A stretch of 64,000 nt of DNA from Aureimonas sp. AU4 (GCF_001463765.1 NZ_BBWK01000017.1:62001-126000); one strand, 5' to 3'. Shown: positions 50,813 to 62,120, numbered from the stretch's first letter. Program-made: numbers and translations. The notes: a model not told the origin generated them from the letters alone.

Positions 50813-53800
50813 TCAGGCGGCGGGGCGAAAGCCCAGCTCGCGCAAGGCGGCGGCGTCGCGCGGGGTCACGTCCGGGAAGTCCGGGTCCGAGCCCACCAGC
50901 GGCGAGACGATCCAGGAGCGCGCGCACTTGGCGCCCTCGGCCCGCCCCGGCACCACCGCGATGCCGGGCGTGTCGGCAAGGCGGAACGCGCCCTCGGGCG
51001 CCGCGTCGCCCGACAGGCGGGCCGCGCTCGTGATCGCGACCTCGGCCCAGTCGACGCTTTGGAGAAGCGCGCGCAGCTCGCCGTCCTCGACATGGATCAC
51101 GGGCGCCGCCTCCAGCGAGGAGCCGATGCGCTTGGCGCGCCGCTCCTCCTCCAGGGCGCCTGTCACCACGCGCCGCACGCGGCGGATGCGCGCCCACTTC
51201 TCGGCGAGCGCGGCGTCGGCCCAGGCCGGGTCGCACGCGGCGAACTGCTCCAGATGCACCGAGCGGCGGTCCGGATGGCGGGAGAGCCAGGCTTCCTCGG
51301 CCGTGAAGGGCAGAAGCGGGGCGAGCCACAGGACGAGCCGGTCGAAGATCGCGCGCACGACCTGAAGGCTCGCGCGGCGGCGCGGCGAGGACGGCGCGTC
51401 GCAGTAGAGCGCGTCCTTGCGGATGTCGAAGTAGAAGGCCGAAAGCTCCACCACCGCGAAGTCGAGCAGCGTCCTCGCGATGCGCTTGAAGTCGAAGGCG
51501 TCGTAGGCGCGCAGCACCACCGTCTCGATCTCGGCAAGGCGATGGAGCATGAGGCGCTCCAGTTCCGGCATCTGATCGAGCGGCAGCTCGTCGCCCCGGT
51601 CGTGGTGCAGGGTGCCGAGCATCCAGCGGATCGTGTTGCGCAGCTTGCGATAGGAGTCGACGTTGGTCTGGAGGATCGTTTTTCCGAGGCGCAGGTCCTC
51701 GGAATAATCGGAGGAGACCACCCAGAGGCGCAGGATGTCGGCGCCCGACTGCCGGATGACCTCCTGCGGCGTCACGACGTTGCCGAGCGACTTCGACATC
51801 TTGCGCCCCTCCTCGTCCATGACGAAGCCATGGGTGAGGACGGCGTCGTAGGGCGCGCGTCCGCGCGTGCCGCACGATTCCAGGAGCGAGGAGTGGAACC
51901 AGCCGCGATGCTGGTCGGAGCCCTCGAGATAGAGGTCCGCCGGCCACTTCAGGTCGGGACGCTTTTCCAGGCAGAAGGCGTGGGTGGAGCCCGAATCGAA
52001 CCACACGTCGAGGATGTCGCGCACCATGGTCCAGCGGGTCGCATCGTGCTCGTTGCCGAGGAAGCGCTCCTTGGCGCCCTCCGCGAACCAGGCATCCGCC
52101 CCTTCCCGCTCGAAGGCCTCGAGGATGCGCGCGTTCACCGCCTCGTCCTTGAGGATCTCGCCGTTCTCGTCGGCGAAGACGCAGATCGGCACGCCCCAGG
52201 CGCGCTGGCGCGACAGGACCCAGTCGGGCCGGTCCTCGATCATCGCGCCGATGCGGTTCTGGCCGCTCTGGGGCACGAAGCGCGTGTCGCCGATGGCCTT
52301 GAGGGCGCGGTTGCGCAGCGTGTCCTCGCCCGCCGGGGCGGCTACGCCCTCGCCGAGGCCGTAGCCGGCGAGGTCCTTGTCCATGTGGACGAACCACTGC
52401 GGCGTGTTGCGGTAGATCACCGGCTTCTTGGAGCGCCAGGAATGGGGGTACTGGTGCTTGAGGCGACCGCGCGCAAGGAGGTTGCCCGCAGCCTTCAGCG
52501 CCTCGATCACGCGCGCGTTGGCATCGCCCTTCTTGCCCTTGTCGTCGAGGACGCGCGCAGGCCCGCCCTCGGCGTCCGGCCCGAAGCCCGGCGCGTCCTT
52601 GGTGTAGAAGCCGTCGTCGTCCACCGGGAAGGGGATGGCGGGATCGATGCCGCGCGCGGCGAGCTCGCGGCGGCTGGCGGTCCAGACGTCGAAGTCCTCA
52701 CGGCCGTGGGAGGGCGCGGTGTGGACGAAGCCCGTGCCCGCATCGTCGGTGACGTGCTCGCCGGCAAGGAGGGGCACCTCGAAACTGTAGGGGCCAGACA
52801 GCGCGTTAGGACCGGACGCATCATAGAGCGGATGGAAACACGTCATGCCACTCAGAACAGGCGGCTGAACGTCGCGTAGCCGCCGCCAGCCTCCGTCGGG
52901 TACGCGGGCCTTGGCAAACGCATCTGCTGCCAACTTGTCCGCTAAGATCAAGTGCTCGCCTTGAGCGGCCCAACGCGGATTCTCAGCGTCGTCGGGTGCC
53001 GTCACCTCGTAGAGGCCGTAGGTGACGCGATCGGAATAGCTGATCGCTCGGTTGCCAGGAATTGTCCAAGGTGTGGTCGTCCAGATGACAATGGACGCGC
53101 GTTGTAGATCGTCGGGGTTGTCGCCCCCCTCGCCTACTGTCCCGGCAGCCGACCGAACCGGGAATTTCACCCAGATCGTGTCGGACTCGTAGTCCTGGTA
53201 CTCGACCTCGGCCTCGGCGAGCGCGGTCTTCTCGACCACCGACCACATGATCGGCTTGGAGCCGCGGTAGAGCTGACCGCTCATGGCGAACTTCAACAGC
53301 TCGCCCGCGATCACGCTCTCGGCGCCGTAGTTCATCGTGAGATAGGGGTTCTGGAAGTCGCCCTCGACGCCGAGACGCCGGAACTCCTCCGACTGGATGC
53401 CGACCCACTCCTGCGCATACGCCCGGCACTCGCGGCGGAAGGCGATCATGGCCGAGGAGTCGCGCAGATCGGGCTTCTGCTTGCCCTTGGAGCGGTAGTT
53501 CTCCTCCTCGATCTTCCACTCGATCGGCAGGCCGTGGCAGTCCCAGCCCGGCACGTAGTTCGCGTCGAAGCCGCGCATCTGGAAGGAGCGCGTGATCGCG
53601 TCCTTCAGCACCTTGTTCAGCGCGTGACCGATATGGAGGTGGCCGTTGGCGTAGGGCGGGCCGTCGTGGAGGACGTATTTGGGGCGACCCGCCGACTCGG
53701 CGCGCAGCGTGCCGTAGAGATCCATCGCGTCCCACTGGGCCAGCCAGCGCGGCTCGGCCTCGGGCAGGCCCGCGCGCATGGGAAAGGCCGTTTCGGGCAG

Positions 53801-53854
53801 GAACAGCGTCTTGGAATAGTCGAGCGCGGGTGTCTCGGCGGTCGTCTCGCTCAT
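50813..53854 (-). CDS. ileS: Isoleucine-tRNA ligase
   Basis: This 1013-residue class I synthetase charges tRNA-Ile and edits mischarged valine. HIGH is at residues 74-77, KMSKS at 685-689, and the CP1 editing domain includes [11 protein letters not shown]. The C-terminus keeps only one cysteine (KCARSW) of the four that bind zinc in many bacterial IleS proteins, and the CPRC position reads TPRD. The stretch from about 53170 to 52790, in the editing domain, uses TTA, TTG, GTT, CCT, AGT and GAT codons that are rare in the flanking parts. It is monocistronic or coupled to the downstream lipoprotein. Confidence 0.96.
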   Translation of the reverse strand: MSETTAETPALDYSKTLFLPETAFPMRAGLPEAEPRWLAQWDAMDLYGTLRAESAGRPKYVLHDGPPYANGHLHIGHALNKVLKDAITRSFQMRGFDANYVPGWDCHGLPIEWKIEEENYRSKGKQKPDLRDSSAMIAFRRECRAYAQEWVGIQSEEFRRLGVEGDFQNPYLTMNYGAESVIAGELLKFAMSGQLYRGSKPIMWSVVEKTALAEAEVEYQDYESDTIWVKFPVRSAAGTVGEGGDNPDDLQRASIVIWTTTPWTIPGNRAISYSDRVTYGLYEVTAPDDAENPRWAAQGEHLILADKLAADAFAKARVPDGGWRRLRDVQPPVLSGMTCFHPLYDASGPNALSGPYSFEVPLLAGEHVTDDAGTGFVHTAPSHGREDFDVWTASRRELAARGIDPAIPFPVDDDGFYTKDAPGFGPDAEGGPARVLDDKGKKGDANARVIEALKAAGNLLARGRLKHQYPHSWRSKKPVIYRNTPQWFVHMDKDLAGYGLGEGVAAPAGEDTLRNRALKAIGDTRFVPQSGQNRIGAMIEDRPDWVLSRQRAWGVPICVFADENGEILKDEAVNARILEAFEREGADAWFAEGAKERFLGNEHDATRWTMVRDILDVWFDSGSTHAFCLEKRPDLKWPADLYLEGSDQHRGWFHSSLLESCGTRGRAPYDAVLTHGFVMDEEGRKMSKSLGNVVTPQEVIRQSGADILRLWVVSSDYSEDLRLGKTILQTNVDSYRKLRNTIRWMLGTLHHDRGDELPLDQMPELERLMLHRLAEIETVVLRAYDAFDFKRIARTLLDFAVVELSAFYFDIRKDALYCDAPSSPRRRASLQVVRAIFDRLVLWLAPLLPFTAEEAWLSRHPDRRSVHLEQFAACDPAWADAALAEKWARIRRVRRVVTGALEEERRAKRIGSSLEAAPVIHVEDGELRALLQSVDWAEVAITSAARLSGDAAPEGAFRLADTPGIAVVPGRAEGAKCARSWIVSPLVGSDPDFPDVTPRDAAALRELGFRPAA

Positions 53855-54138
53855 GAGATCATCGTCCGTCTCGCGGCGCGGCGGGGCGTCAAGGCCCGGC
53901 GGCGGCGCGGAAAAATCGTCGGGGTCGGCGGCGGCAAGGCAATCCCGGACCCTCGCAGGCCTTTCGGCCGATCAGAGGGCCGGGCTGGGAATTCGCGAAG
54001 GGCGATGGGCGGGCGCGTCCGGCATGGCGCGGCATGTAGCAAGTTCGGGCGCGCAGGAAAAGGCGCGCGAGACATGCCGTTGACGGGGCTCCGCCGCCGG
54101 ATCCATCTGGCCCGCCGAAACCGCCGCGAAGGCCGCCC

Positions 54139-54603
54139 ATGACAGATCCCGTCCAGATCCATGATCTGCGCGCCCTCCCCGCTCACGCCGATACGGTGGC
54201 CGACCGCGGCTGGCGGGAATGGTGGAGGGCGAGTGGCACCCCTCTGGCAACCTACCGGGCGCGCGTCGAGGACAGCCTCTCGGCCGGAGACTTTCCGTTC
54301 ACGCTGGTAGCCCATCGCGGCGGCGCCTTCGTCGGCATGGCCTCCCTGATCCGAAGCGACATGGAAGCGCGGCCCGATCTGACCCCTTGGGTCGCGGCAG
54401 TCTTCGTGGAGCCGGCCGAAAGAGGCAAAGGCCTCGGCGGAATGCTGGTGAAAGCCGTCGCGGGGCGCGCCTTCGGGCAAGGCCGGACGCGGCTTTTTCT
54501 GTGCGCCGAGCCGCGCAACGCACCGTTCTACGCCCGGATGGGTTGGCGGACGGTGGAAGCGAACGTGAACGGCCTCGATGTCCTGGCGCTCAACCGGCGC
54601 TAG
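54139..54603 (+). CDS. GNAT-family N-acetyltransferase
   Basis: This is a 154-residue acetyl-CoA-dependent transferase. The coenzyme-A-binding core reads VAAVFVEPAERGKGLGGMLVKAV (R/Q-x-x-G-x-G/A type). It is followed by LFLCAEPRNAPFYARMGW, the typical C-terminal motif of GNAT enzymes. The substrate cannot be inferred. It is convergent with ribF, and the two stop codons share the palindrome CTAG. Confidence 0.87.
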   Translation: MTDPVQIHDLRALPAHADTVADRGWREWWRASGTPLATYRARVEDSLSAGDFPFTLVAHRGGAFVGMASLIRSDMEARPDLTPWVAAVFVEPAERGKGLGGMLVKAVAGRAFGQGRTRLFLCAEPRNAPFYARMGWRTVEANVNGLDVLALNRR

Positions 54604-55574
54604 AACGCCACGGCACGGTCGAGCGGCGAAAGCGGCTGCGCGCCGGCGAGCAGCGCCCTCGCCTCCGCCGTGTCGACGTTCATGCGCTCCACCAGCGCCT
54701 CGACCGACTCGAAGCGCTCCTCGCCCCGGATGAAGCCGAAGAGCGAGATGTCAGCCGTCTCGCCGTAGAGATCGCCCGAAAAATCGAACAGGAAGGTCTC
54801 GAACAGCGCGTGGCCGTTGTCGAAGGTCGGGCGGCGGCCGAAGCTCGCCACGCCGTCGTGGAGCGCGCCGTCGGCCCGGCGAAGGCGCACGGCGTAGATG
54901 CCGTGGGCGAGCAGCCCGTCCTCGGCCAGCGCCATGTTGGCCGTGGGGTAGCCGAGCGTGCGGCCGAGCTTGGCGCCGTGGACGATCTCGCCCCGGAACG
55001 TCCAGCGATAGCCGAGCAGGGCGGCCGCCGCCGCCGCGTCGCCGTTCATCAGGTCCTCGCGAATGCGCGACGAGGAGACGACGAGCCCCCCCTCCTCCGT
55101 GAACGCGGGAACCGTGGTGACGGAAAGGCCCGCCGAGGCGCCGCGCTCGGCGAGAAAGCGTGCGTCGCCCCCGCGCCGGGCGCCGAAGCGGAAGTCGTAG
55201 CCCGCCACGACATGGGCGGCGCCGAGCTCGGCGAGGATCGTGCGGTCCACGAAGTCCTCGGGCGAGTGCCCCGCGAACTCGAGGTCGAAGGGCTGCTCCA
55301 CCACGGCCTGGAAGCCGAGAAGGCCGAGCAGACGCGCCTTCACGGCGGGCGGCGTCAGGCGCGGCACGGGATGGGCCGGGCGGAACACCGTGCGCGGATG
55401 GGGCTCGAAGGTGAGGCACACGAGCGGGCGCCCCTCGCGCTCGGCGATCTCGTGCGCCGCGCCGAGAACGGCCTGGTGGCCGCGATGGACGCCGTCGAAG
55501 TTGCCGATCGCGACCACGCCGCCCCGCAGCTCGGCGGGCAGCGCGGCTGCCGCGACGACGCGTCGGCAGGTCAA
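54600..55574 (-). CDS. ribF: Bifunctional riboflavin kinase/FAD synthetase
   Basis: This is a 324-residue enzyme making FMN and then FAD. The N-terminal nucleotidyltransferase domain has GNFDGVHRGHQAVLG, and the C-terminal kinase domain has GRTLGYPTANM and GVASFGRRPTF. The TTG start at 55574 overlaps the stop of the upstream HAD gene (TTGA). A much longer open frame extends upstream in the same phase but lies antiphase to the HAD gene and is not real. Confidence 0.93.
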   Translation of the reverse strand: MTCRRVVAAAALPAELRGGVVAIGNFDGVHRGHQAVLGAAHEIAEREGRPLVCLTFEPHPRTVFRPAHPVPRLTPPAVKARLLGLLGFQAVVEQPFDLEFAGHSPEDFVDRTILAELGAAHVVAGYDFRFGARRGGDARFLAERGASAGLSVTTVPAFTEEGGLVVSSSRIREDLMNGDAAAAAALLGYRWTFRGEIVHGAKLGRTLGYPTANMALAEDGLLAHGIYAVRLRRADGALHDGVASFGRRPTFDNGHALFETFLFDFSGDLYGETADISLFGFIRGEERFESVEALVERMNVDTAEARALLAGAQPLSPLDRAVAF

Positions 55575-56419
55575 CGCAGCGACGCCATCATGTAGCGCGC
55601 GCTGACGCCGCGCTCGCGCATCGCGGCGGCCAGATGCCCGGGATGGCCGAGCACGTCGGCGAGCTCGTCGCGGTGGATGCCGTGGGTGACGAAGAGGCAG
55701 TCGGCCCCGAAGTTCGCCGCGCCCCGCACGTCGGTGAAGAGCCCGTCGCCGATGCACAAGGTGCGGCGCGGCGGGGTGGGCAGCGACGCGCTCGCCACCT
55801 CGTAGATCGGACGGTGCGGCTTGCCAGCCAGATGCACCTCGCCGCCGAGCTCGGCATAAAGCGCGCCCAGCGCGCCGGCGCAGAAGATCAGGCGCTCGCC
55901 CCGGTGGACCACGATGTCGGGATTGGCGCAGACGAGCGGCAGCCGGCGTTCGGCCAGACGCCCGAGAAGCGCGCGGTAGTCTTCCGGCGTTTCGCGCTCG
56001 TCGTCGCGAAGGCCCGTCACGACGATCCCTTCCGCCTCGTCCTCGGCGACGGGACGCGCATCCAGCCCGTCGAAGAGATCGCGGTCGCGCACGGCCCCGA
56101 TATGAAGGAAGCGGCGCGGGCCCGCCTCGATCATGGCGCGCGTGGCGTCGCCCGAGGTGACCACGCGGTCGTAGCCCTCCGGGTCGACGCCGAGGGCGCC
56201 GAGCTGCGCCACGACGCCGGCCGAGGGACGCGGCGAGTTGGTGAGGAGCACGACCCGCGCCCCGTCCTCGCGCGCGCGGCGCAGGGCCGCGACGGCTTCC
56301 GGATTCTGCCGCACGCCGTCGTGCACGACGCCCCAGACGTCGCAGAACAGGGTGTCGTAGTCGCCCGAAACCTCGCGCAGGCTCTCGATGCCGCGCAAGG
56401 GGGCGCCGTCGTCGCTCAT
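55571..56419 (-). CDS. HAD-superfamily class IIA hydrolase (TIGR01459 type)
   Basis: This 282-residue phosphatase-like protein belongs to the group related to NagD and PGP. HAD motif I reads LFCDVWGVVHDG, motif II LLTNSPRPS, and the C-terminal motif CIGDGLFTDVRGAANFG. HLAGKPHRPIYE supplies the conserved lysine. The substrate is unknown, although tight coupling to ribF hints at a flavin-pathway phosphatase step (inference). Its upstream region is shared with the divergent groES operon. Confidence 0.86.
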   Translation of the reverse strand: MSDDGAPLRGIESLREVSGDYDTLFCDVWGVVHDGVRQNPEAVAALRRAREDGARVVLLTNSPRPSAGVVAQLGALGVDPEGYDRVVTSGDATRAMIEAGPRRFLHIGAVRDRDLFDGLDARPVAEDEAEGIVVTGLRDDERETPEDYRALLGRLAERRLPLVCANPDIVVHRGERLIFCAGALGALYAELGGEVHLAGKPHRPIYEVASASLPTPPRRTLCIGDGLFTDVRGAANFGADCLFVTHGIHRDELADVLGHPGHLAAAMRERGVSARYMMASLR

Positions 56420-56682
56420 GCCCGATCCACTCCTTCGCCGGGGCGGCTCCCCGCCCGGTGGGGTGGCGATAGCGGAGCTCCGGGCGAAGGGTCAAGCGAG
56501 CGCGGTGACGCAAGGGCGCCGGAACGAAGCGAGGCGGGCGTCACGCAATCGTCGCGCCGGCCTGCGAGATCGACCCTTGGATGAGCGGGGGCCCGTCCCC
56601 ATCTGGGCGGGTATCCATCGCTCGATGCGGGCCGTGGGTTGCGCGCGAGGCGGGCGTTTCCCCCACGGGAAAGCTGGCGCGG

Positions 56683-56714
56683 AACTTGACAGCGGAACCT
56701 TTCCTCACCTATCT
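56683..56714 (+). promoter_or_regulatory. groESL promoter, RpoH-like
   Basis: CTTGACA at 56683 and CCTATCT at 56708 are spaced like a promoter. Both resemble the alphaproteobacterial sigma-32 boxes, and TTGACA also suits the housekeeping sigma factor. The boxes end ten bases before CIRCE, so HrcA bound there would block transcription start. Confidence 0.65.
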
Positions 56715-56723
56715 GCGGCGCCG

Positions 56724-56750
56724 TTAGCACTCTCCATCGGCGAGTGCCAA
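56724..56750 (+). promoter_or_regulatory. CIRCE operator (HrcA binding site)
   Basis: TTAGCACTC-N9-GAGTGCCAA matches the consensus TTAGCACTC-N9-GAGTGCTAA with one mismatch in the right arm. It lies 68 bases before the groES start and predicts HrcA repression. Confidence 0.93.
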
Positions 56751-56817
56751 AAGCTCCTTGGGCTCCTCGGCCGCGTTCCGGCCGGTGCGGGCTCCCATAA
56801 GAAGGAAGGTTCGATCC

Positions 56818-57114
56818 ATGGCCAGCGTGAACTTCCGCCCCCTGCACGACCGCGTCGTCGTCCGGCGCGTCGAGTCCGAGAACAAGACCGCGGGCGGCAT
56901 CATCATCCCCGACACCGCCAAGGAGAAGCCGCAGGAAGGCGAGATCATCGCGGTGGGCGCGGGCGCCCGCGACGAGACCGGCAAGGTCAACCCGCTCGAG
57001 GTCAAGGCCGGCGACCGCATCCTGTTCGGCAAGTGGTCGGGCACCGAGATCAAGCTCGGCGGCGAGGACCTGCTCATCATGAAGGAATCCGACATCCTCG
57101 GGATCGTCGGCTAA
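56818..57114 (+). CDS. groES: Co-chaperonin GroES
   Basis: This is the 98-residue lid of the GroEL cage. [13 protein letters not shown] at the N-terminus, the mobile loop [16 protein letters not shown], and the C-terminal [17 protein letters not shown] are canonical. AAGGAAGG precedes the ATG at 56818. It is the first gene of the groESL operon, under CIRCE control. Confidence 0.98.
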   Translation: MASVNFRPLHDRVVVRRVESENKTAGGIIIPDTAKEKPQEGEIIAVGAGARDETGKVNPLEVKAGDRILFGKWSGTEIKLGGEDLLIMKESDILGIVG

Positions 57115-57147
57115 CAGCCTTCCCTTCTTCTTCCCTTCAATCCTTGA

Positions 57148-58848
<1,701 letters not shown>

Positions 58849-58888
58849 GTCCCGGCCTACCTGCCCCCGCGGCAGACAAACGTCAGAA

Positions 58889-58920
58889 GGCCCGGCGGAG
58901 CGATCCGCCGGGCCGTTTTT
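58889..58920 (+). terminator. Intrinsic terminator of groESL
   Basis: GGCCCGGCGGA and TCCGCCGGGCC form an 11-bp stem with a four-base loop (GCGA), followed by G and five T. It starts 40 bases after the groEL stop. Confidence 0.92.
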
Positions 58921-58976
58921 CGTGTAAGAGGCCCCGTTCGACGCGCCCCGGCCCCCTTCCAGTCCTGCGGAGACCG

Positions 58977-59753
58977 ATGACCGACTTTCTCCTGTTTCTC
59001 GTGGTCGGCGCCCTCGCCCAGCTCGTCGACGGCGCGCTCGGCATGGCCTACGGCGTCATATCGTCGACGGTGCTTCTCAGCTTCGGCATCACGCCGGCCG
59101 TGACTTCGGCCTCGGTCCATACGGCCGAGCTCTTCACCACGGCCGCCTCGGGCACCGCCCATATCGCCAACCGCAACATCGACTGGCCGCTGTTCCGGCG
59201 CCTCGTGCCCTTCGGCGTGGCGGGCGGCGTCTTGGGAACCTACGTCCTGACCTCGATCGAGGGCGATGCGATCCGCCCCTTCGTCGCGGCCTATCTCGCC
59301 GTGATCGGCGTGCTCCTCACGCTGCGCTCCTTCCGCAAGATGCCGCGCGCCCGCACGCCCCTGGCGCTCGTGCCGCCGCTCGGCCTCGGCGGCGGCTTTC
59401 TCGATTCGATCGGCGGCGGCGGATGGGGACCGATCGTCACCTCGGGCCTGCTCGGCGCGGGCGGCCAGCCCCGCTACGTGATCGGAACAGTCAACGCGGC
59501 CGAGTTCCTGGTCACGCTCGCCGTCTCGCTTTCGTTCGTGCTGGCGCTGGTCACCGGCCATTGGGAGGAAGCGGGCGATCTTACCACCCACGCCCTTTCG
59601 GTGCTCGGCCTCATCGCGGGCGGCGTCCTGGCCGCGCCGATGGCGGGCTACGCGGTGCGCCGCATTCCCGAGCGCCTGCTCCTGCGCATCGTCGGGCTCC
59701 TGATCTCCTGTCTCGCCCTGCAGCAGATCGTCGGACTTCTTTCCAAGAGTTAA
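58977..59753 (+). CDS. TauE/SafE-family transporter
   Basis: This is a 258-residue membrane protein with about seven or eight transmembrane helices. The N-terminal half has [17 protein letters not shown] and the second half [21 protein letters not shown], the two pseudo-symmetric signatures of the sulfite-exporter (TauE/SafE) family. It probably moves sulfite or organosulfur anions out of the cell, but the substrate is not shown. It stands alone between groEL and csbD. Confidence 0.88.
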   Translation: MTDFLLFLVVGALAQLVDGALGMAYGVISSTVLLSFGITPAVTSASVHTAELFTTAASGTAHIANRNIDWPLFRRLVPFGVAGGVLGTYVLTSIEGDAIRPFVAAYLAVIGVLLTLRSFRKMPRARTPLALVPPLGLGGGFLDSIGGGGWGPIVTSGLLGAGGQPRYVIGTVNAAEFLVTLAVSLSFVLALVTGHWEEAGDLTTHALSVLGLIAGGVLAAPMAGYAVRRIPERLLLRIVGLLISCLALQQIVGLLSKS

Positions 59754-59765
59754 TGTCGTCAGCCA

Positions 59766-59791
59766 GGAACCAATCTGTCGCACCCAAGGTT
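59766..59791 (+). promoter_or_regulatory. Candidate EcfG-type stress promoter of csbD
   Basis: GGAAC at 59766 and GGTT at 59788 are separated by 17 bases, close to the general-stress sigma factor consensus GGAAC-N16/17-CGTT with one mismatch in the -10 box. It lies 57 bases before csbD, a stress-type gene. Confidence 0.55.
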
Positions 59792-59848
59792 TTCCGCCCA
59801 TAGACCGGACAGTGAGGTCCGGCCATTCGAAACAGATGGAGTGGCATC

Positions 59849-60037
59849 ATGGTCGACTCGAACGAGATCAAGGGCGGCGCCAAGGAAATCGGCGGCAAGC
59901 TCAAGGAAGCCATCGGCAACGCGATCGGCAACGACCGCATGGCGGCCGACGGGCTCGCCGATCAGGCCGAAGGCAAGACCCAGAAGAACTACGGCAAGGT
60001 CAAGGACGCCGTGAAGGATCAGGTCGGTCGCCACTAA
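59849..60037 (+). CDS. csbD: CsbD-family stress protein
   Basis: This is a 62-residue highly charged protein with the CsbD pattern: [20 protein letters not shown], then [28 protein letters not shown]. It is soluble and helical, induced in general stress in several bacteria, with no defined activity. ATGGAGTGG lies upstream of the ATG. It is flanked by a stress-type promoter and a strong terminator, so it is a one-gene unit. Confidence 0.9.
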   Translation: MVDSNEIKGGAKEIGGKLKEAIGNAIGNDRMAADGLADQAEGKTQKNYGKVKDAVKDQVGRH

Positions 60038-60062
60038 GACCGCCATCCGCATCGCATGAGGG

Positions 60063-60088
60063 AAAAGCCGGCCGCAGGGCCGGCTTTT
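60063..60088. terminator. Bidirectional-type terminator after csbD
   Basis: AAAAGCCGGCC and GGCCGGCTTTT form an 11-bp stem with a four-base loop, bearing A on one flank and T on the other. It ends csbD 25 bases after its stop. Confidence 0.85.
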
Positions 60089-60159
60089 CCTGTTGGGGGC
60101 CCAGGGCTTCCCGTGTAAACCGCGCCACGACCCTATCCTCTCGGCAAGGACGCAAGGCA

Positions 60160-61551
60160 GTGGCTGGAACCAGACGCGAAACGGATTCGATCGGCGCGAT
60201 CGAGGTGGCGACCGACCGCTACTGGGGCGCCCAGACGGAGCGCTCGCTCAACAACTTCCGCATCGGCACCGACAAGCAGCCCATCGCGGTGATCCACGCG
60301 CTGGCGACCGTCAAGAAGGCGGCGGCGCGCGTCAACCAGGGCTACGGCAAGCTGGACGCCAAGCTCGCCGACGCGATCGTCGCGGCCGCCGACGAGGTGA
60401 TCTCCGGCCGGCTCGACGACCACTTCCCGCTCGTCGTCTACCAGACGGGCTCGGGCACGCAGACCAACATGAACGTCAACGAGGTCATCTCGAACCGCGC
60501 CATCGAGCAGCTCGGCGGCGAGATGGGCACGAAGAAGCCGGTCCATCCGAACGACCACGTCAACATGGGCCAGTCGTCCAACGACGTGTTCCCGACCGCG
60601 ATCCACGTGGCGGTGGCGATCGAGGCGACCCAGCGCATCTTGCCCGCGATCGACGCGCTGCACGCCTCGCTCGACGCCAAGGCGAAGGCGTTCGACCACA
60701 TCATCAAGATCGGCCGCACCCATACGCAGGACGCGACCCCGATCACGCTCGGCCAGGAGTTCTCCGGCTACGCGGCGGCGCTGGAGCTCGGCAAGATCCG
60801 CATCGAAAAGGCGCTGCACGACGTGTTGGCGCTGGCGCAGGGCGGCACGGCGGTCGGCACCGGGCTCAACGCACCGGTCGGCTTCGACGTGCGCATCGCC
60901 GACGAGATCGCCCAGCTGACCGGCCTCCCCTTCCGCACCGCCGAGAACAAGTTCGAGGCGCTCGCCTCGCACGGCGCGCTCGCCTTCTTCCACGGCTCGC
61001 TCAACGCGCTGGCGACCGACCTCTTCAAGATCGCCAACGACATCCGTTTCCTCGGCTCGGGCCCGCGCTCGGGCCTCGGCGAACTCTCGCTCCCCGAGAA
61101 CGAGCCGGGCTCCTCGATCATGCCGGGTAAGGTCAACCCGACCCAGGCCGAGGCCCTCACCATGGTGGCGGCCGAGGTCTTCGGCCACGAGACCACGGTG
61201 ACGGTCGCGGCGAGCCAGGGCCATTTCGAGCTCAACGTCTTCAAGCCGGTGATCGCCAACGCCGTCCTGTCCTCGATCCGGCTTTTGGCCGACGGGATGG
61301 ACAGTTTCCGTGAACACTGCGTCGACGGGATCGTCGCCAACGAGAGCCGCATCCGCTCGCTCATGGAGCAGTCGCTGATGCTGGTGACGGCGCTCGCGCC
61401 CACCATCGGCTACGACAACGCCGCGACCATCGCCAAGACGGCCCACAAGAAGGGCACGACGCTGCGCGAGGAGGCGCTCGCCTCCGGCCTCGTCGACGGC
61501 GAGACCTACGACCGGGTGGTGGACCCGGCGGCGATGACGCGTCCGGGCTGA
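60160..61551 (+). CDS. fumC: Fumarate hydratase class II
   Basis: This 463-residue oxygen-stable enzyme converts fumarate to malate in the citric acid cycle. The superfamily signature [13 protein letters not shown] and the active-site segments [14 protein letters not shown] and [11 protein letters not shown] are intact. I chose the GTG at 60160, with AAGGA upstream and a family-like N-terminus ([10 protein letters not shown]). The open frame back to 59812 crosses csbD in another phase and is not coding. Confidence 0.94.
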   Translation: MAGTRRETDSIGAIEVATDRYWGAQTERSLNNFRIGTDKQPIAVIHALATVKKAAARVNQGYGKLDAKLADAIVAAADEVISGRLDDHFPLVVYQTGSGTQTNMNVNEVISNRAIEQLGGEMGTKKPVHPNDHVNMGQSSNDVFPTAIHVAVAIEATQRILPAIDALHASLDAKAKAFDHIIKIGRTHTQDATPITLGQEFSGYAAALELGKIRIEKALHDVLALAQGGTAVGTGLNAPVGFDVRIADEIAQLTGLPFRTAENKFEALASHGALAFFHGSLNALATDLFKIANDIRFLGSGPRSGLGELSLPENEPGSSIMPGKVNPTQAEALTMVAAEVFGHETTVTVAASQGHFELNVFKPVIANAVLSSIRLLADGMDSFREHCVDGIVANESRIRSLMEQSLMLVTALAPTIGYDNAATIAKTAHKKGTTLREEALASGLVDGETYDRVVDPAAMTRPG

Positions 61552-61563
61552 GGACTGGTTTCC

Positions 61564-61598
61564 GGAATCGCCCCAATCGACTCGATTGGGGCGATTCC
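61564..61598. repeat. Perfect 35-nt palindrome after fumC
   Basis: GGAATCGCCCCAATCGA and its exact reverse complement face each other around a single central C: 17 of 17 pairs, no mismatch. It starts 13 bases after the fumC stop. As RNA it would form a long hairpin, but no T tract follows. It may be an unusual terminator or a protein-binding site. Confidence 0.75.
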
Positions 61599-61600
61599 CG

Positions 61601-61630
61601 TTGACGATCAGTCGCGTCCGGCACGGCTAT
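61601..61630 (+). promoter_or_regulatory. Candidate doxX promoter
   Basis: TTGACG at 61601 and GGCTAT at 61625 are spaced 18 bases apart, immediately after the 35-nt palindrome and 66 bases before the doxX start. Confidence 0.4.
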
Positions 61631-61695
61631 CGGGGAGCGGCAAGCTTCGGCATCCCTATGGGCCTCGAAACCCGTTGCCCTCCCGGAGCTTTCCC

Positions 61696-62094
61696 TTGAA
61701 CCCCGCCGTCCTGCTTCTCGCTCGCGTCTTCCTTTCCATCCTCTTCATCGTGTCCGGCTTCGGCAAGCTGACGGGTGCCGAGGGCTTCGCCGGCTATCTC
61801 GGCTCGCTCGGCGTGCCCGGCGGCGTCGCCATGGCCTATCTCGTGGGCGCTCTGGAGTTCTTCGGCGGCCTCGCGATCCTGGTCGGCTTCCAGACCCGCA
61901 TCGTCGCCTACGTGCTGGGCGCCTTCTGCATCGCGACCGGCGTGCTCGCGCATCTCGGCCCGGACCAGTCGACCTCGCTCATGAAGAACATCGGCCTGTG
62001 CGGCGGCTTCCTGGCGCTCGCCGCCGCCGGTGCCGGCGCCTACTCGGTGGACGCCCGCTCGGGCCGCGCCAGCGCCTCGCTCGCCCGCGCCTGA
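61696..62094 (+). CDS. DoxX-family membrane protein
   Basis: This is a 132-residue protein with four transmembrane helices and the DoxX pattern LFIVSGFGKLTGAEGFAGYL near the N-terminus. The TTG at 61696 was chosen because GGAG lies at the right distance. A second in-frame TTG at 61675 would add seven residues. The family is linked to redox or thiol homeostasis in some bacteria; the exact role is unknown here. It is a single-gene unit between a palindrome and a terminator. Confidence 0.85.
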   Translation: MNPAVLLLARVFLSILFIVSGFGKLTGAEGFAGYLGSLGVPGGVAMAYLVGALEFFGGLAILVGFQTRIVAYVLGAFCIATGVLAHLGPDQSTSLMKNIGLCGGFLALAAAGAGAYSVDARSGRASASLARA

Positions 62095-62120
62095 TCGGCT
62101 TCGTCCCAAACGTATCGAGG

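Larger units (their letters stand above)
56420..56817. other. Divergent control region between the HAD gene and groES
   Basis: This 398-base region holds no ORF with coding character. The half near groES has a heat-shock-type promoter (56683-56714) and a CIRCE element (56724-56750). The part near the HAD gene should hold its promoter, but I see no clear boxes. Confidence 0.6.

Noticed and set aside
54600-56513. ribF as a 637-residue fusion with the HAD gene region
   Set aside because: The upstream part is out of phase with the intact HAD gene. A TTG start overlapping the HAD stop gives a normal-length RibF.
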